64,000 nucleotides of DNA from Qipengyuania pacifica. Lineage in GTDB: Bacteria > Pseudomonadota > Alphaproteobacteria > Sphingomonadales > Sphingomonadaceae. The stretch is taken from positions 248,001 through 312,000 of the forward strand of contig NZ_JAHWXO010000002.1 of assembly GCF_019857205.1 (NCBI RefSeq), in the 5' to 3' direction. Below, piece after piece: positions 8,378 to 18,900 of this stretch; the stretch's first letter is position 1; each line of letters starts with the position of its first letter. Under the pieces are notes generated by a model. That model was not told the DNA's origin, made no database searches, and worked only from the letters and a program-made list of their open reading frames with translations. The position numbers and the translations under genes were made by a program.

Positions 8378-8410
8378 ACGCGCGCGGGGGCATTGCACTC
8401 CCGCGCGCGT
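8378..8410 (+). terminator. GC-rich hairpin between ahcY and the DivL-like gene
   Basis: Perfect 11-bp inverted repeat ACGCGCGCGGG (8378-8388) / CCCGCGCGCGT (8400-8410) around an 11-nt loop. It lacks a T-run, so it may attenuate, stabilise the ahcY mRNA end or act as a weak terminator. It ends 19 bp before the next ATG. Confidence 0.5.
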
Positions 8411-8428
8411 CCGCATAGCTGGCGGGTA

Positions 8429-10774
8429 ATGGATACTTCTCCCGCACTGTTGGCCATTATCGGCCTCCTGCTGGCCTTGTGGACCGCTGGCGCCGTGTGG
8501 GTGATGTTGCGCGCGACCGGGCGCGAACAGAAATCCGTTGCCAGCCGCAAGGCGGCGCAGCGCCTTTCCCGCATGATCGAGGAAGGCCCCGCCATCCCGA
8601 TGCTGGTGCGGGCCGATGGACGGATCGAGGCGCCGGACCGGCTGGCTCGCTGGATCGGTCTCGAAAAGGTGCCCGACTACCTCAGCGAACTGGCAGGCGC
8701 CGACGGCCGCGGGTTGAGCGAAGACCAGGTCGAAGAACTCACCCGCTATGTTCGCCGTACCCAGAAAACGGCCCGGCCGTTTCGGATGGCCATCACCGTA
8801 TCGCCGGGGTCGGGCAAGTCGCTCGCAATGCAGGGCACCCTGGCCGATTCGGCAGTGTCGCCCGGGGGCGCGGCCCTGATCTGGGTATTCGATTTCAGCG
8901 AGAGCGAAGCCGAGCTGACCCAGCTGCGCGAGGAGGCGGCGCGTGCCCGCGAAGATTTCGGCGCACTCGTGGGTCTGATCGAAGCCGCGCCCATGCCGAT
9001 GTGGTTCCGCGGTGCGGACATGCATCTACGGCTCGTCAATAAGGCCTATGTCGCTGCAGTCGGTGCCGAAAGCGCCGATCAGGTCGTCGCAGACCAGATC
9101 GATCTCGTTGAAACGGTCAACGGGCGTACCGCAGCGCAAGTCGCGCAGCAGGCAGCCGATCGCCGGCAACCTATCGAACGGATCGTAAGCGCCACGATCG
9201 ACAGGGCGCGTCGCACGATGCGCGTCACCGATCTTCCACTCGTCGGCGAAGGCATTGCCGGCTACGCGGTAGATATCGAAGAAATGGAAGAGCAGGCGCG
9301 CGAATTTCGCGCCTTCCGCGAAGCCCAGCGCTCGATGCTCGACCAGCTTTCCATTGGCGTGGCCCAATTCGATTCGGCGCATCGCATGACATTTGCGAAC
9401 CAGCCATTTCACCGCGTGTTTTCTCTGCCGCCCGGTGTGGTGAACGACCGGACGACATTCCAGCACATGCTGCTGATCGCCCGCGAGAATGGCCGCATCC
9501 CCGAAGTGCGCGATTTTCCGGCTTGGCGAAACGAACTCGCCGAATGGTTCCAGCACGACGAGCCGCACGAGGAAGCCTGGTCGCTATCCGACAGCACTCA
9601 TCTTCGGATCGTCGCCCAGCCGCTGCCGGATGGCGGTCTCGTGATGATTGCCGAAGACCGGACGGAGCAGCTGGCCCTGTCGGCAACGCGCGATACGTTG
9701 CTGCGCACCAGAACCGCCACCTTCGACAGCCTGTTCGAAGCGCTCGCGGTTTTCGCTCCGGACGGACATCTGGAATTGTGGAACCGCGGGTTCCCCGGCG
9801 CCTGGGGTATCGATCCGGAAGCCTTGGATGGCCATCCACAAGCCGAAGACCTTTTGAATGCCGTCGCCAAAAATCTGTCCGACCCATCGGCTATTTCGCG
9901 CATCAACCAGGTGATCCGCGCCGCAACGCTGGATCGCAAGAAAAGCGATGGCCGGGTCGAACTGGCCGATGGGCGAACGCTCGATTTTACCGGTGTACCG
10001 CTTCCCGACGGCAATGGCATGCTCACTGTCCTCGATGTCACCGCCTCGCGTCAGGCCGAAGAGGCCCTGCGTGAACGCAACCGTGCGCTCGAAGAGGCAG
10101 ATGCAGTGATGACCCGCTTCCTCGCCAATATGAGCTATGAATTCCGCACACCGCTGACGTCGATCGGTGGATTTGCCGAATTGCTGACAAGCGGCATCGC
10201 GGGAGATCTGACCCCGACGGCGAAGGAATATGCGCAAGCGATCTCGCTTTCCGTCGGCAAACTCACCGAACAGGTGGAGAATGTCCTCGACCTGTCGCAG
10301 TCAGAAGCGGGCTTGATGCCGCTGCGCAAGACCAAGCTCGAACTGATGCCGTTTGTCACCCAGATCGTGCGCAAGCAGGAAGACCGGATCCTCGAAGGCG
10401 GATTGACGCTCGACCTGCGGGGCGACCCCGGCAAGACGATTACTGCGGATCCGCAACAATTGCGCCGGGCCATCTCCCAGCTTCTCGACAATGCGATCAA
10501 CGGGACACCGCGCGGCGGTCGTATCCTCATCGATATCGGCCGCAAGCGCGGCGAGACCAAGATCGTTATTTCCGACAACGGTCGCGGGATGAGCCAGCAC
10601 GAACTTGCCCGCGCGCTGGAGGGCATCCGGATGTCGGCGGATGGAAAGGGTATCGAGCGCCGGCATGGGCTCGGAATTCCACTCGCGCGCCAGCTTGTCG
10701 AAGCGCACGGCGGCACGCTGGAAATCCACAGCCGGAAGAACGGCGGCACAACCGCCTCGATCACGCTCCCATGA
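8429..10774 (+). CDS. divL: DivL-like PAS sensor kinase with Tyr in place of phospho-His
   Basis: The protein has 781 residues. One N-terminal membrane helix (LLAIIGLLLALWTAGAVWV) is followed by several PAS-like segments, for example SLFEALAVFAPDGHLELWN. Then come a HisKA-type dimerisation helix (LANMSYEFRTPLTSIGGF) and a HATPase domain with QLLDNAINGT, ISDNGRGMS and HGLGIPLARQL. The residue aligned with the phosphorylated His is Tyr570 (TAT at 10136-10138). The same substitution defines Caulobacter DivL, which controls the CckA-CtrA cell-cycle pathway. Start ATG 8429 is preferred because it places the membrane helix at the N-terminus. Its stop overlaps tsaE. Confidence 0.85.
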   Translation: MDTSPALLAIIGLLLALWTAGAVWVMLRATGREQKSVASRKAAQRLSRMIEEGPAIPMLVRADGRIEAPDRLARWIGLEKVPDYLSELAGADGRGLSEDQVEELTRYVRRTQKTARPFRMAITVSPGSGKSLAMQGTLADSAVSPGGAALIWVFDFSESEAELTQLREEAARAREDFGALVGLIEAAPMPMWFRGADMHLRLVNKAYVAAVGAESADQVVADQIDLVETVNGRTAAQVAQQAADRRQPIERIVSATIDRARRTMRVTDLPLVGEGIAGYAVDIEEMEEQAREFRAFREAQRSMLDQLSIGVAQFDSAHRMTFANQPFHRVFSLPPGVVNDRTTFQHMLLIARENGRIPEVRDFPAWRNELAEWFQHDEPHEEAWSLSDSTHLRIVAQPLPDGGLVMIAEDRTEQLALSATRDTLLRTRTATFDSLFEALAVFAPDGHLELWNRGFPGAWGIDPEALDGHPQAEDLLNAVAKNLSDPSAISRINQVIRAATLDRKKSDGRVELADGRTLDFTGVPLPDGNGMLTVLDVTASRQAEEALRERNRALEEADAVMTRFLANMSYEFRTPLTSIGGFAELLTSGIAGDLTPTAKEYAQAISLSVGKLTEQVENVLDLSQSEAGLMPLRKTKLELMPFVTQIVRKQEDRILEGGLTLDLRGDPGKTITADPQQLRRAISQLLDNAINGTPRGGRILIDIGRKRGETKIVISDNGRGMSQHELARALEGIRMSADGKGIERRHGLGIPLARQLVEAHGGTLEIHSRKNGGTTASITLP

Positions 10775-11208
10775 CCGTCCCGCTACCGGATTTGGCGGCA
10801 ATGGAGGCTCTCGGGAGAAAAATTGCCGGGAAGATCGAGCCGGGTGATGTCGTGGCCTTGTCAGGCACGCTTGGCACGGGGAAGACAACGCTTGCCCGCG
10901 CCATCATTGCTGCGCTCGGCTATGAAGGCGAAGTGCCGTCACCCACTTACACCATCATCGAAACCTATGATGGATTGCGCATCCCTCTCGTTCATGCCGA
11001 TTTCTACCGATTGAACCATCCCTCCGAAATCGAAGAACTCGGCCTCGACGACTATCGCGACGGAGCAGTGTTGATTGCCGAATGGCCCGACCACGCCGGA
11101 GGGTTTGCGCATGAGGCGGGATGCCTGTCTATCACGCTTGAAAAAGTGGGTGAGGGGCGCGAAGCCGTTGTATCGTCCGGCGCATCTTGGCAAAGCCGCT
11201 GGCCATGA
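10771..11208 (+). CDS. tsaE: tRNA threonylcarbamoyladenosine biosynthesis ATPase
   Basis: A 145-residue P-loop protein: Walker A in LSGTLGTGKTTLARAI (about residues 29-44), then VPSPTYTIIETY and LVHADFYRL, the hallmark blocks of TsaE. With TsaB and TsaD it makes the t6A modification at A37 of ANN-decoding tRNAs. The ATG overlaps the divL stop (ATGA) and its own TGA overlaps the next gene's ATG, so it sits inside one coupled operon. Confidence 0.95.
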   Translation: MTVPLPDLAAMEALGRKIAGKIEPGDVVALSGTLGTGKTTLARAIIAALGYEGEVPSPTYTIIETYDGLRIPLVHADFYRLNHPSEIEELGLDDYRDGAVLIAEWPDHAGGFAHEAGCLSITLEKVGEGREAVVSSGASWQSRWP

Positions 11209-12194
11209 GTGACGCTCTGCCTGAAGGCATCCATAACTTCCTTGGCAACACCGAGTGGGAAGGGGCAGAGATTGCCCCGCTTGTCGGCGATGCCAGCTTC
11301 CGCCGTTATTTTCGTCTGCGCATGGGCGGCAGGACCGCAATGCTTATGCATGCTCCGCCACCGCACGAAGACCCGAAGCCCTTTCTCCAGGTGGCGCACT
11401 GGCTCGAGGCGAATGGTATGCGCGCGCCGCATATTCTTGCGGAGAGCGCGCCCGAAGGATGGGTGCTGACCGAGGATTTCGGCGATCAGCGAATGCGCGA
11501 GTGGATCGATGAGCATCCAAAGGATGAACGTGACATCTACGCGAAAGCCATCGAAACCCTTGCCCAGTTACATCGCCTGCCTCCCGGACCGTTCCCGCTG
11601 TACGATATGGCGGTGTATCAGCGGGAGGTTGACCTGTTCGTCGAATGGTACTGTCCGGCCATGGGGCTGGTCGTAGATGCGCCGAGCTGGGCGGCAGCGT
11701 GGGAGGAAGCACTCGCGCCCTTGATGAAGGGCCAGAACCCCGGCGTTACGGTTTTGCGCGACTATCATGCGGAAAACATCATGCTGCTCGAGCCAGAGGA
11801 GCTGGCAGGCGCACAGGGGCTGATCGATTTCCAGGATGCGTTGGTCGGGCACCCGGCCTACGATCTCGTCAGCTTGTTGCAGGATGCCCGGCGTGACGTT
11901 TCTCCGGCGCTCGAGGAAGAAATGCTCGGTCGCTATCGCGCAGCAGCCGATCCGGGCGAGCATTTCGAAGCGGATTACGCACGCCTCGGGGCTCAAAGGA
12001 ATGCCAAGATTGTCGGCATTTTCACACGACTGTGGAAGCGTGACGGCAAGGCCCGGTACCTCGCCATGATTCCCCGCGTGTGGGAGGCAATGGAGCGCGA
12101 TCTGGCACATGATGCAATGGCGCCGGTGGCCGAATGGTTCGCCCGCAACGTACCGCAGGAAATCCGTGATACGTTTGGCGGTGAAATCCAGTGA
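11205..12194 (+). CDS. amgK: N-acetylmuramate/N-acetylglucosamine anomeric kinase
   Basis: A 329-residue aminoglycoside-phosphotransferase-fold kinase. Visible parts are the nucleotide-binding GDASFRRYFRL, the catalytic block VLRDYHAENIMLL (Brenner-type HxDxxxxN variant) and LIDFQDALVGHPAYDL (metal site). The adjacent MurU-type uridylyltransferase points to AmgK of the peptidoglycan-recycling shunt, which bypasses the fosfomycin-sensitive MurA step. Start ATG 11205 overlaps the tsaE stop; a TTG at 11187 is a less likely alternative. Confidence 0.88.
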   Translation: MSDALPEGIHNFLGNTEWEGAEIAPLVGDASFRRYFRLRMGGRTAMLMHAPPPHEDPKPFLQVAHWLEANGMRAPHILAESAPEGWVLTEDFGDQRMREWIDEHPKDERDIYAKAIETLAQLHRLPPGPFPLYDMAVYQREVDLFVEWYCPAMGLVVDAPSWAAAWEEALAPLMKGQNPGVTVLRDYHAENIMLLEPEELAGAQGLIDFQDALVGHPAYDLVSLLQDARRDVSPALEEEMLGRYRAAADPGEHFEADYARLGAQRNAKIVGIFTRLWKRDGKARYLAMIPRVWEAMERDLAHDAMAPVAEWFARNVPQEIRDTFGGEIQ

Positions 12195-12913
12195 CGGCAT
12201 TGGTCACCGACACGGCGATGTTGATGGCCGCGGGCCTCGGCAAGCGGATGCGCCCATTGACCGCATCCACACCTAAGCCCTTGGTCCGGGTCGCCGGAAG
12301 ACCGCTGATCGACCGGGCGCTTGACCGGCTGGAAGAAGCAGGCGTTTCGCGCGCTGTGGTCAATGTCCACTACCTTGCCGATGCCATCGAAGCGCATATT
12401 GCGTCGCGCAAAGCGCCGAGCATCACCTTCTCGGATGAACGCGATGCACTGCTCGAAACCGGCGGCGGCATGGTGAAGGCGTGCGATGCGGGAATGCTTC
12501 CCGACCCTTTCTTCGCCTGCAACGCGGACAGCATCTGGCTGGATGGGCCGCGCAATGCCTTCGCCGATCTCTCCACTGCCTGGGATCCGGAGCGCATGGA
12601 TGCGCTTCTGCTCGTCGTCACGCATGCAAGGGCGCATAACTTTGACGGAACGGGCGATTTCTACATGGATGGTGCAGGGCGGCTCAAGCGCAAGCTGCCC
12701 GGCCGCATTGCGCCCTTCATCTATACGGGCATCCAGCTCGTTTCGCATCGCCTGTTGCGCGATGCACCAGACGGCAAGTTCTCGACCAATGTTCTGTGGA
12801 ACAGAGCCATCGAAGAGGGCCGCCTCTATGGCCTGGCATTCACTGGCCACTGGTATGAAGTCGGCACCCCAAACCATATTCGCCCAACGGAAGATGCATT
12901 GACCGGTGGCTGA
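12191..12913 (+). CDS. murU: N-acetylmuramate 1-phosphate uridylyltransferase
   Basis: The 240-residue nucleotidyltransferase has the signature MLMAAGLGKRMRPLT (about residues 8-23), then STPKPLVRVAGRPLID, the acidic metal site ACNADSIW and VGTPNHI near the end. With AmgK it converts recycled MurNAc to UDP-MurNAc. A general sugar-1-phosphate transferase role is the alternative, but the amgK neighbour supports MurU. GTG start overlaps the amgK TGA, and its own end overlaps addB by eight bases. Confidence 0.87.
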   Translation: MTALVTDTAMLMAAGLGKRMRPLTASTPKPLVRVAGRPLIDRALDRLEEAGVSRAVVNVHYLADAIEAHIASRKAPSITFSDERDALLETGGGMVKACDAGMLPDPFFACNADSIWLDGPRNAFADLSTAWDPERMDALLLVVTHARAHNFDGTGDFYMDGAGRLKRKLPGRIAPFIYTGIQLVSHRLLRDAPDGKFSTNVLWNRAIEEGRLYGLAFTGHWYEVGTPNHIRPTEDALTGG

Positions 12914-15911
12914 GCGGGTTCGGCCCAAGGTCTATTCGATTGCCGCCCACCGCGGCTTCGCCGATGCACTTGTTGCAGGACTCGTGCCTCGATACTCTGA
13001 ACCGGAATTCGGCCTCGCACGCCTGACGCTCTTGCTGCCGAGCAGCCGCGCGCGCCGCACCGTTTCCGAAGCCTTCATCCGTCACGCGGGAGAGCAGGGC
13101 AATCCGGGTTTGTTGATGCCGCGCATGGCGGTTGTCGGCGACCTGGATCTCGATGAAGCGTTGGGCCCGCTGCTCGATCCGCTCGGTGCGGACATTCCAG
13201 CGGCCGTTGATCCACAGCGTCGCTTGTTCGCCTTGGCGGACCTGATCGCCGAAACCATGGGGGAAAGCGCCCCCACAGGCGCCACCTTGCTTCGTCTCGC
13301 GAGAGAAACCGGCGCGACGATGGACAGGCTTCTGGTCGAAGGAATTGGCCCGGAAGAGCTCGTCGGCGATGCAGTGCTTGACCTCTTCGGATCTTTGTCC
13401 GGCCATTGGCAGGACAGCCTGCGGGTGTTTGCGACTGTACAGGCGAAATGGCTTGGCCGCCTGCAGGAATGGAACAGGCTGGATGCGGCTGCGCGCCGGA
13501 ATCGACTGTTCGACTTCGCAGCCGAAAGCTGGAAAAGATCGCCTCCCGGCACGCCAATGGTGGCGGCTGGTGTGACGAGCGCGGCACCTTCGCTGGCGCG
13601 GCTGCTGCGCGTTGTGGCCGATCTGGATGAGGGGGCAGTCATTCTGCCCGATTTCGATCTCACGATGCCGGCCGATGTGTGGGACGAGCTGGGCCGCGCA
13701 GGCGCCGCGCCCGAACCGGGAGACACTCCATTCGCGCGCGATGATGCGGTTTCGCACCCACAATACCATTTGAAGCTGTTGCTCAACCGGATGGGCGTGG
13801 CTCGGGAAGAGGTCCAACCTTGGCACCGCAAAGGTCTGGCTGCGTCTCCGCCGGAACGCAGTCATGCCATCGGCTCGCTCTTCCTTCCTCCCGAGGCCAG
13901 CAAGACCTGGATCGAGCTACCCGCGGAAAAGCGCCGTTTGGCTGGCGTGCGGATTATGCAGGCCGCAACGCCCGAAGAAGAGGCGCAGGCTGTCGCATTG
14001 CTAGTGCGCGAAGCGCTGGACCATCCCGGAAAGCGCGTGGCCGTCGTCACGCCAGATCGGCCGCTTGCTCGGCGAGTCGTCCATCACCTCGCCCGCTGGA
14101 ATATTCTTGCAGACGATTCTGCCGGACGCCCGCTTGCGCAAACTGCAGCAGGCCGTGCATTTCTCCTCACTTCCGAGGTCATGGCCGAAAATGCCAAAGC
14201 GGTGCCCTTGATGTCTCTGCTTGGTCACCCACTTGCCGATGGCGGGATGGAACGCGGAACATGGCTTCGGCACCTTCGGACAGTCGAGCGCGAACTGCGC
14301 GGTCCGAGGCTGGAAACCGGTCTTCGGCCAATCCGTGATGTCGTGGAAAAGCTGGTGCCCACCCATAAGCAGTTGGGGGATTGGTGGCAGCTAACCGAGG
14401 CGGCGATCGCTCCCTTGCTGGAATATCAACCTGACCAGACCGCACGATTGAGCGATCTGATCGATACGATTGCCATGGCTGCCGAGAATTTGTGCGGCGA
14501 GAAACTCTGGGCGAAGGAAGATGGCCGGAGTCTAGCGCAGTTCGTCGAGGATTTTCGTCTCCACGCCCGGGAGGCGCAATTCGACATTCTTCCTCGCGAC
14601 GTCGCTCGCGTGCTGGTGGATGCAATGGAGCCGGTGGCCGTTCGCCCGCCCTATGGCGGTCACGCGCGGGTACAGGTGCTCGGATTGCTCGAAGCGCGCA
14701 TGAACCGTGCGGATATCGTAATCTGCGCAGGTCTTAACGAAGGTGTATGGCCGGGGCGTGGCAGCGTCGACGCGCTTCTGGCGCCGCCGGTATTGCGGGC
14801 ACTGGGTGTTCCCGGTGCGGATTTCCGTATCGGCCTTTCGGCGCACGATCTCGCCGGTGCGCTTGGTGCTCCTGAAGTCGTGCTCAGCCGTTCGGCGCGG
14901 GATGAAAGTGGGCCGACGATACCTTCGCGGTTTCTTCTGCGCGTTCAGGCGTTGCTTGGCGATCTGCTGCCAAGACATACGGACACACGCGCCATCGATT
15001 TGGCCCGGGCCATGGTCCGCACGCCCGAAGCGCCAGTCTATCCGCGGCCTCGTCCAATGCCGAATGCGGACCAGCGACTGGTCGATATTTCGGCGACTGC
15101 GCTAGATCGTTTGCGCGGTGATCCTTACCAGTTCTTCGCGGGCAAGATCATGCAGTTGCAAGCGCTCGACGCGCTGGACGCGTCGCCGAGCCCCGCATGG
15201 CAGGGTGAGGTCGCGCATCAGATCCTTGAGGAATGGCACAGGGCCGATCCCAAACCGCCAATCGTCGAGATAATGAAGCGAGTGTTCGAGGAGCGAAACG
15301 TCCACCCGCTTATGCGCGGTCTGTGGCAACCACGCCTAGAACGCGCTCTCAAATGGGTCGAACATGAAGTCGCTGGTTACGGCGATCGCGAGGTTGTCGC
15401 TGTCGAAGCGTGGGGCGAAATGCATGTCGACGGTGTGCGAATTCACGGAAAGATCGACCGGCTTGACCGGTATGCTGATGGGACGCTGGCTATCGTCGAT
15501 TACAAGACCGGCTCGCCGCCTTCGTCGAAGATGGTCGAACAGGGATACGCCCTCCAACTCGGACTGCTCGGAATGATGGCGGAGCGGGATGGCTTCAAGG
15601 CGGCATCGGGCGAAGCGACCAGGTTCGAATACTGGTCGCTGGCCAAGGCCAAGACCGATGGCAACCCGTTCGGCTTCGGATACGTAGAGACACCGCTCAA
15701 GGTCGGAAGCAAAAGGAGCGGCCTGCCACCGGAAGATTTCCTACCGACAACCGCAGCCTATCTGGATGGTGCAATTGCGGCCTGGATCAAGGGCGATGAG
15801 CCCTTCACCGCGCGGCTCAATCCCGATTATCCGGGTTACGATACCTATGACCAGCTTATGCGGCTGGACGAGTGGCTCCCGCATATGGACGTGGAAGGGG
15901 AAGAGGCGTGA
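12906..15911 (+). CDS. addB: Double-strand break repair protein AddB (alphaproteobacterial type)
   Basis: A 1001-residue subunit of the AddAB helicase-nuclease that processes double-strand ends for RecA. The N-terminal helicase-like fold has LLLPSSRARRTVSEAF where an active ATPase would carry GxxGxGKT, as in other alphaproteobacterial AddB. The C-terminal RecB-like nuclease shows VRIHGKIDRLDR followed by LAIVDYKTGSPPSSK (catalytic Asp near 865, then Lys). GTG start inside the end of murU; its TGA overlaps the GTG of addA. Confidence 0.95.
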   Translation: MAERVRPKVYSIAAHRGFADALVAGLVPRYSEPEFGLARLTLLLPSSRARRTVSEAFIRHAGEQGNPGLLMPRMAVVGDLDLDEALGPLLDPLGADIPAAVDPQRRLFALADLIAETMGESAPTGATLLRLARETGATMDRLLVEGIGPEELVGDAVLDLFGSLSGHWQDSLRVFATVQAKWLGRLQEWNRLDAAARRNRLFDFAAESWKRSPPGTPMVAAGVTSAAPSLARLLRVVADLDEGAVILPDFDLTMPADVWDELGRAGAAPEPGDTPFARDDAVSHPQYHLKLLLNRMGVAREEVQPWHRKGLAASPPERSHAIGSLFLPPEASKTWIELPAEKRRLAGVRIMQAATPEEEAQAVALLVREALDHPGKRVAVVTPDRPLARRVVHHLARWNILADDSAGRPLAQTAAGRAFLLTSEVMAENAKAVPLMSLLGHPLADGGMERGTWLRHLRTVERELRGPRLETGLRPIRDVVEKLVPTHKQLGDWWQLTEAAIAPLLEYQPDQTARLSDLIDTIAMAAENLCGEKLWAKEDGRSLAQFVEDFRLHAREAQFDILPRDVARVLVDAMEPVAVRPPYGGHARVQVLGLLEARMNRADIVICAGLNEGVWPGRGSVDALLAPPVLRALGVPGADFRIGLSAHDLAGALGAPEVVLSRSARDESGPTIPSRFLLRVQALLGDLLPRHTDTRAIDLARAMVRTPEAPVYPRPRPMPNADQRLVDISATALDRLRGDPYQFFAGKIMQLQALDALDASPSPAWQGEVAHQILEEWHRADPKPPIVEIMKRVFEERNVHPLMRGLWQPRLERALKWVEHEVAGYGDREVVAVEAWGEMHVDGVRIHGKIDRLDRYADGTLAIVDYKTGSPPSSKMVEQGYALQLGLLGMMAERDGFKAASGEATRFEYWSLAKAKTDGNPFGFGYVETPLKVGSKRSGLPPEDFLPTTAAYLDGAIAAWIKGDEPFTARLNPDYPGYDTYDQLMRLDEWLPHMDVEGEEA

Positions 15912-18900
15912 GCGGCCAGGTTTATCCGCTCGTTGGTCATCAGCGCGACGCGGTCGATCCGCGGGAGAGCGTATGGCTCTCCGCCAGCGCAGGGACCGGC
16001 AAGACGCAGGTACTCTCTGCGCGCGTCCTTCGCCTGTTGCTCGAACCGGGCGCCGATCCTTCACAAATCCTGTGTCTGACCTTCACCAAGGCTGGGGCTG
16101 CCGAAATGGCGGTTCGCGTCAATGAAGTCCTGGCGCGGTGGGTTCGCCTGCCGGACGAAGTGCTGGCTGAGGAACTGGCCAATCTGGGCTCGCCGACCGA
16201 TCCGGAAACCCGTTCCCGGGCGCGGTCGCTGTTTGCAAGGGTTCTCGACTGTCCCGGTGGCGGGCTGAGGATCGATACCATCCATGCCTTCGCCCAGTAT
16301 CTGCTCGCAGCGTTTCCCAATGAAGCGCAAATCCTGCCCGGCAGCCAGCCGATGGAAGATCGCGATCGAGACCTCTTGAGCCTCGATGTTCTCGCTGAAC
16401 TCCTCGAAAGCGGTGAACCGATCGTGCGCGAGGCGGTGGCAGAGATGAGCCGCCGCAAGGGGGCGGATGCCGTACGCGGCTGGCTGATGAAATGCGCCGG
16501 GTATCTCGACACATGGTACCAGCCCGACTGGCAGGGCGATCTCACTGCGCCGGTGCGCCGGATGCTAGACATTCCATTCGATGCTGGAGCAGATTGGGTC
16601 GCTGAAGCCTGCACCGATGGTGAATTTCCTGTCAGCGCTCTTCTGGCTTGCAGTCGCATCAACGCGGAGTGGAATACCGCCACTGGCCTGAAGAGCGCCG
16701 ATTTCGCCGCGGGATGGCTGGCCGCGAGTCCCGCTGCCCGTCTTGCCGAACTTGATGGCTTCTTCGGCACCTTGCTTACGCAGAAAGGCGAGCCGAAGAG
16801 CTTGGCCAATCTCGAAAAGATCGATCCCGCGTATGGCGGATATATAGCCGATGTTGTGGACGGTATTGCCTCAGTCGCGCAGCGTCGTGCGCTGCTTGAC
16901 CTTGCCGATTTTCTCGTACCCCAGCTCACGGCTGGCCGCGCATTTGCTTTCGAGTGGGAGGCGGCCAAGGCGCGCGAAGGACTTGTCGATTTCGACGATC
17001 TTATTGCCCGTGCCGCCAACCTGCTTTCTGACACGGCAATGGCTGACTGGATCCGCTACAAGCTGGATCGCAGTTTCGACCATATCCTCGTCGATGAAGC
17101 GCAAGATACCAATCGGGCGCAGTGGCAGATCATAGAGGCTTTGACCGACGATTTCTTCAGCGGCGAGGGCGCGCGTGGGAATGCGGTGCGCACGATTTTC
17201 ACCGTTGGCGATTTCAAGCAGGCAATCTTCGGTTTCCAGGGCACCAGCCCGAAGAATTTCAGGGACGCCCGGGATCGTTTCGCCGAAAGCATGCGGAAAA
17301 CAGCGGACGCGGCTGCCGACCTGCAAGGCGGGCCGTATCCGCGCTATCTGCGGGAATACGGGCTCGGTCAAAGCTTCCGTACCGCGGACAATGTTCTCGA
17401 TTTTGTCGACAGTGCCATTGCCGCGATCGGCAGCGAAGGCTTGGGTCTCGATAGAGACGCTGAAGAGCACGAAGGTCAATCCCGTCCTGGCATGGTGACC
17501 CTCTGGAACCTGATCCACGCCGATAGCGGCATGGAAGAAGGCGAGGTAGACGAAGGCTGGCTGGGACGTCACGATCGTAAATTGGCCGACCGTATAGCGC
17601 AGCAGGTTCGGCACTGGATGGATTTGGGCTTTCCCTTGGTGAAAGATCGACACAAGGGTGGTGCACCTCGGCGGGCTGGTCCCGGGGATGTCATGGTGCT
17701 CGTGCGCAAACGGCGCGATCTGGCGTCGCTCATAGTAGCGCGCCTTCACCGCCGGGGCGTACCCGTCGCAGGGGTGGACAGATTGCGATTGGGCAACCCG
17801 CTCGTCGTCAAGGATCTGATGGCAGCCATCCGGTTTGCGGCACAGCCCTTGGACGACCTGACCCTCGCATGTGTGCTCGTATCACCGCTGATCGGCTGGT
17901 CTCAGGAAGAACTGCTCGAGTACGGCTATCGCGCCAAGAATGTCCGCCTGTGGGAACACCTGCGTAAAAGCGAAGCGCCTCGCGTCGGGGAAACCATGGC
18001 AATCCTACGCGAGATTCTACGCCGGGCGGATTTCGACACTCCGCAGCAATTGCTTCACTGGATATTGATCGGCCCGATGGATGGGCGTCGGAAGCTTGTC
18101 GCGCGGCTGGGGCGTGAAGCGAACGATCCGATCGATGAATTGCTCAATGCGGCCAACGCCTACGCTGCAAGCCATATCGCGAGCCTGCAGGGCTTCATCC
18201 AATGGTTCGACGCTGGCGAGGGCGAAATCAAGCGAGACGCAGGCGAGGGCGGCGATCAGGTTCGCGTCATGACGGTGCATGGTTCGAAAGGGCTCCAAGC
18301 CCCCATCGTTGTACTCGCCGATGCGGCAATAGGCCCGGACGGCGCGCGCGATCTCGAACTGGAGGAAACGCCGCTGGGGCACGTCGAGCCGCGGCGCATT
18401 CCCTTGCCCGGGCTGACCAAGGAACAGAAAGTCGGCCGGTTGCAAGTAGCGGAAGAGCGCGCTGCTGCCGCCGAAATGGAAGAACACTGGCGTCTGCTTT
18501 ACGTGGCAATGACGAGGGCGGAGGAAGCGCTATTCATCGGAGGTTCGCTCGGTCCCCGCGACGTGAAACGTGGCCAGGCGCACGAAGATAGCTGGTACGC
18601 ACGGCTGAAGCCTCTCTTCGGCAATGAGCCGCTAGCCGATGATCTGTGGGGTTCGCGTTGGGAATGGGGCGAACTGACCAAGGAAGCCCCGATCGAAAGC
18701 GTATCGGCAGCAGAGCCCGTCACCGCACTTCCTGCATGGGCAGTAAGTCCGGTCGGGCCGGAACCGCGTCCGCCCCGGCCACTTGCCCCGTCGGGTCTTG
18801 GTGAGGTGGAGGGAAGCGATCCGCCCCTGCCGCCAACACATACAGCCGACGCCGCCCGCAGGGGCACGCTGATCCACACGCTTCTCGAACGATTGCCGCT

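Noticed and set aside
6867-8447. 526-residue frame antisense to ahcY
   Set aside because: Lies opposite a clearly recognised enzyme and lacks any motif; long antisense frames are common at this GC content.
15872-15907. Upstream GTG start for addA
   Set aside because: The GTG at 15908 overlaps the addB stop in the usual coupled arrangement and begins directly before the helicase fold.
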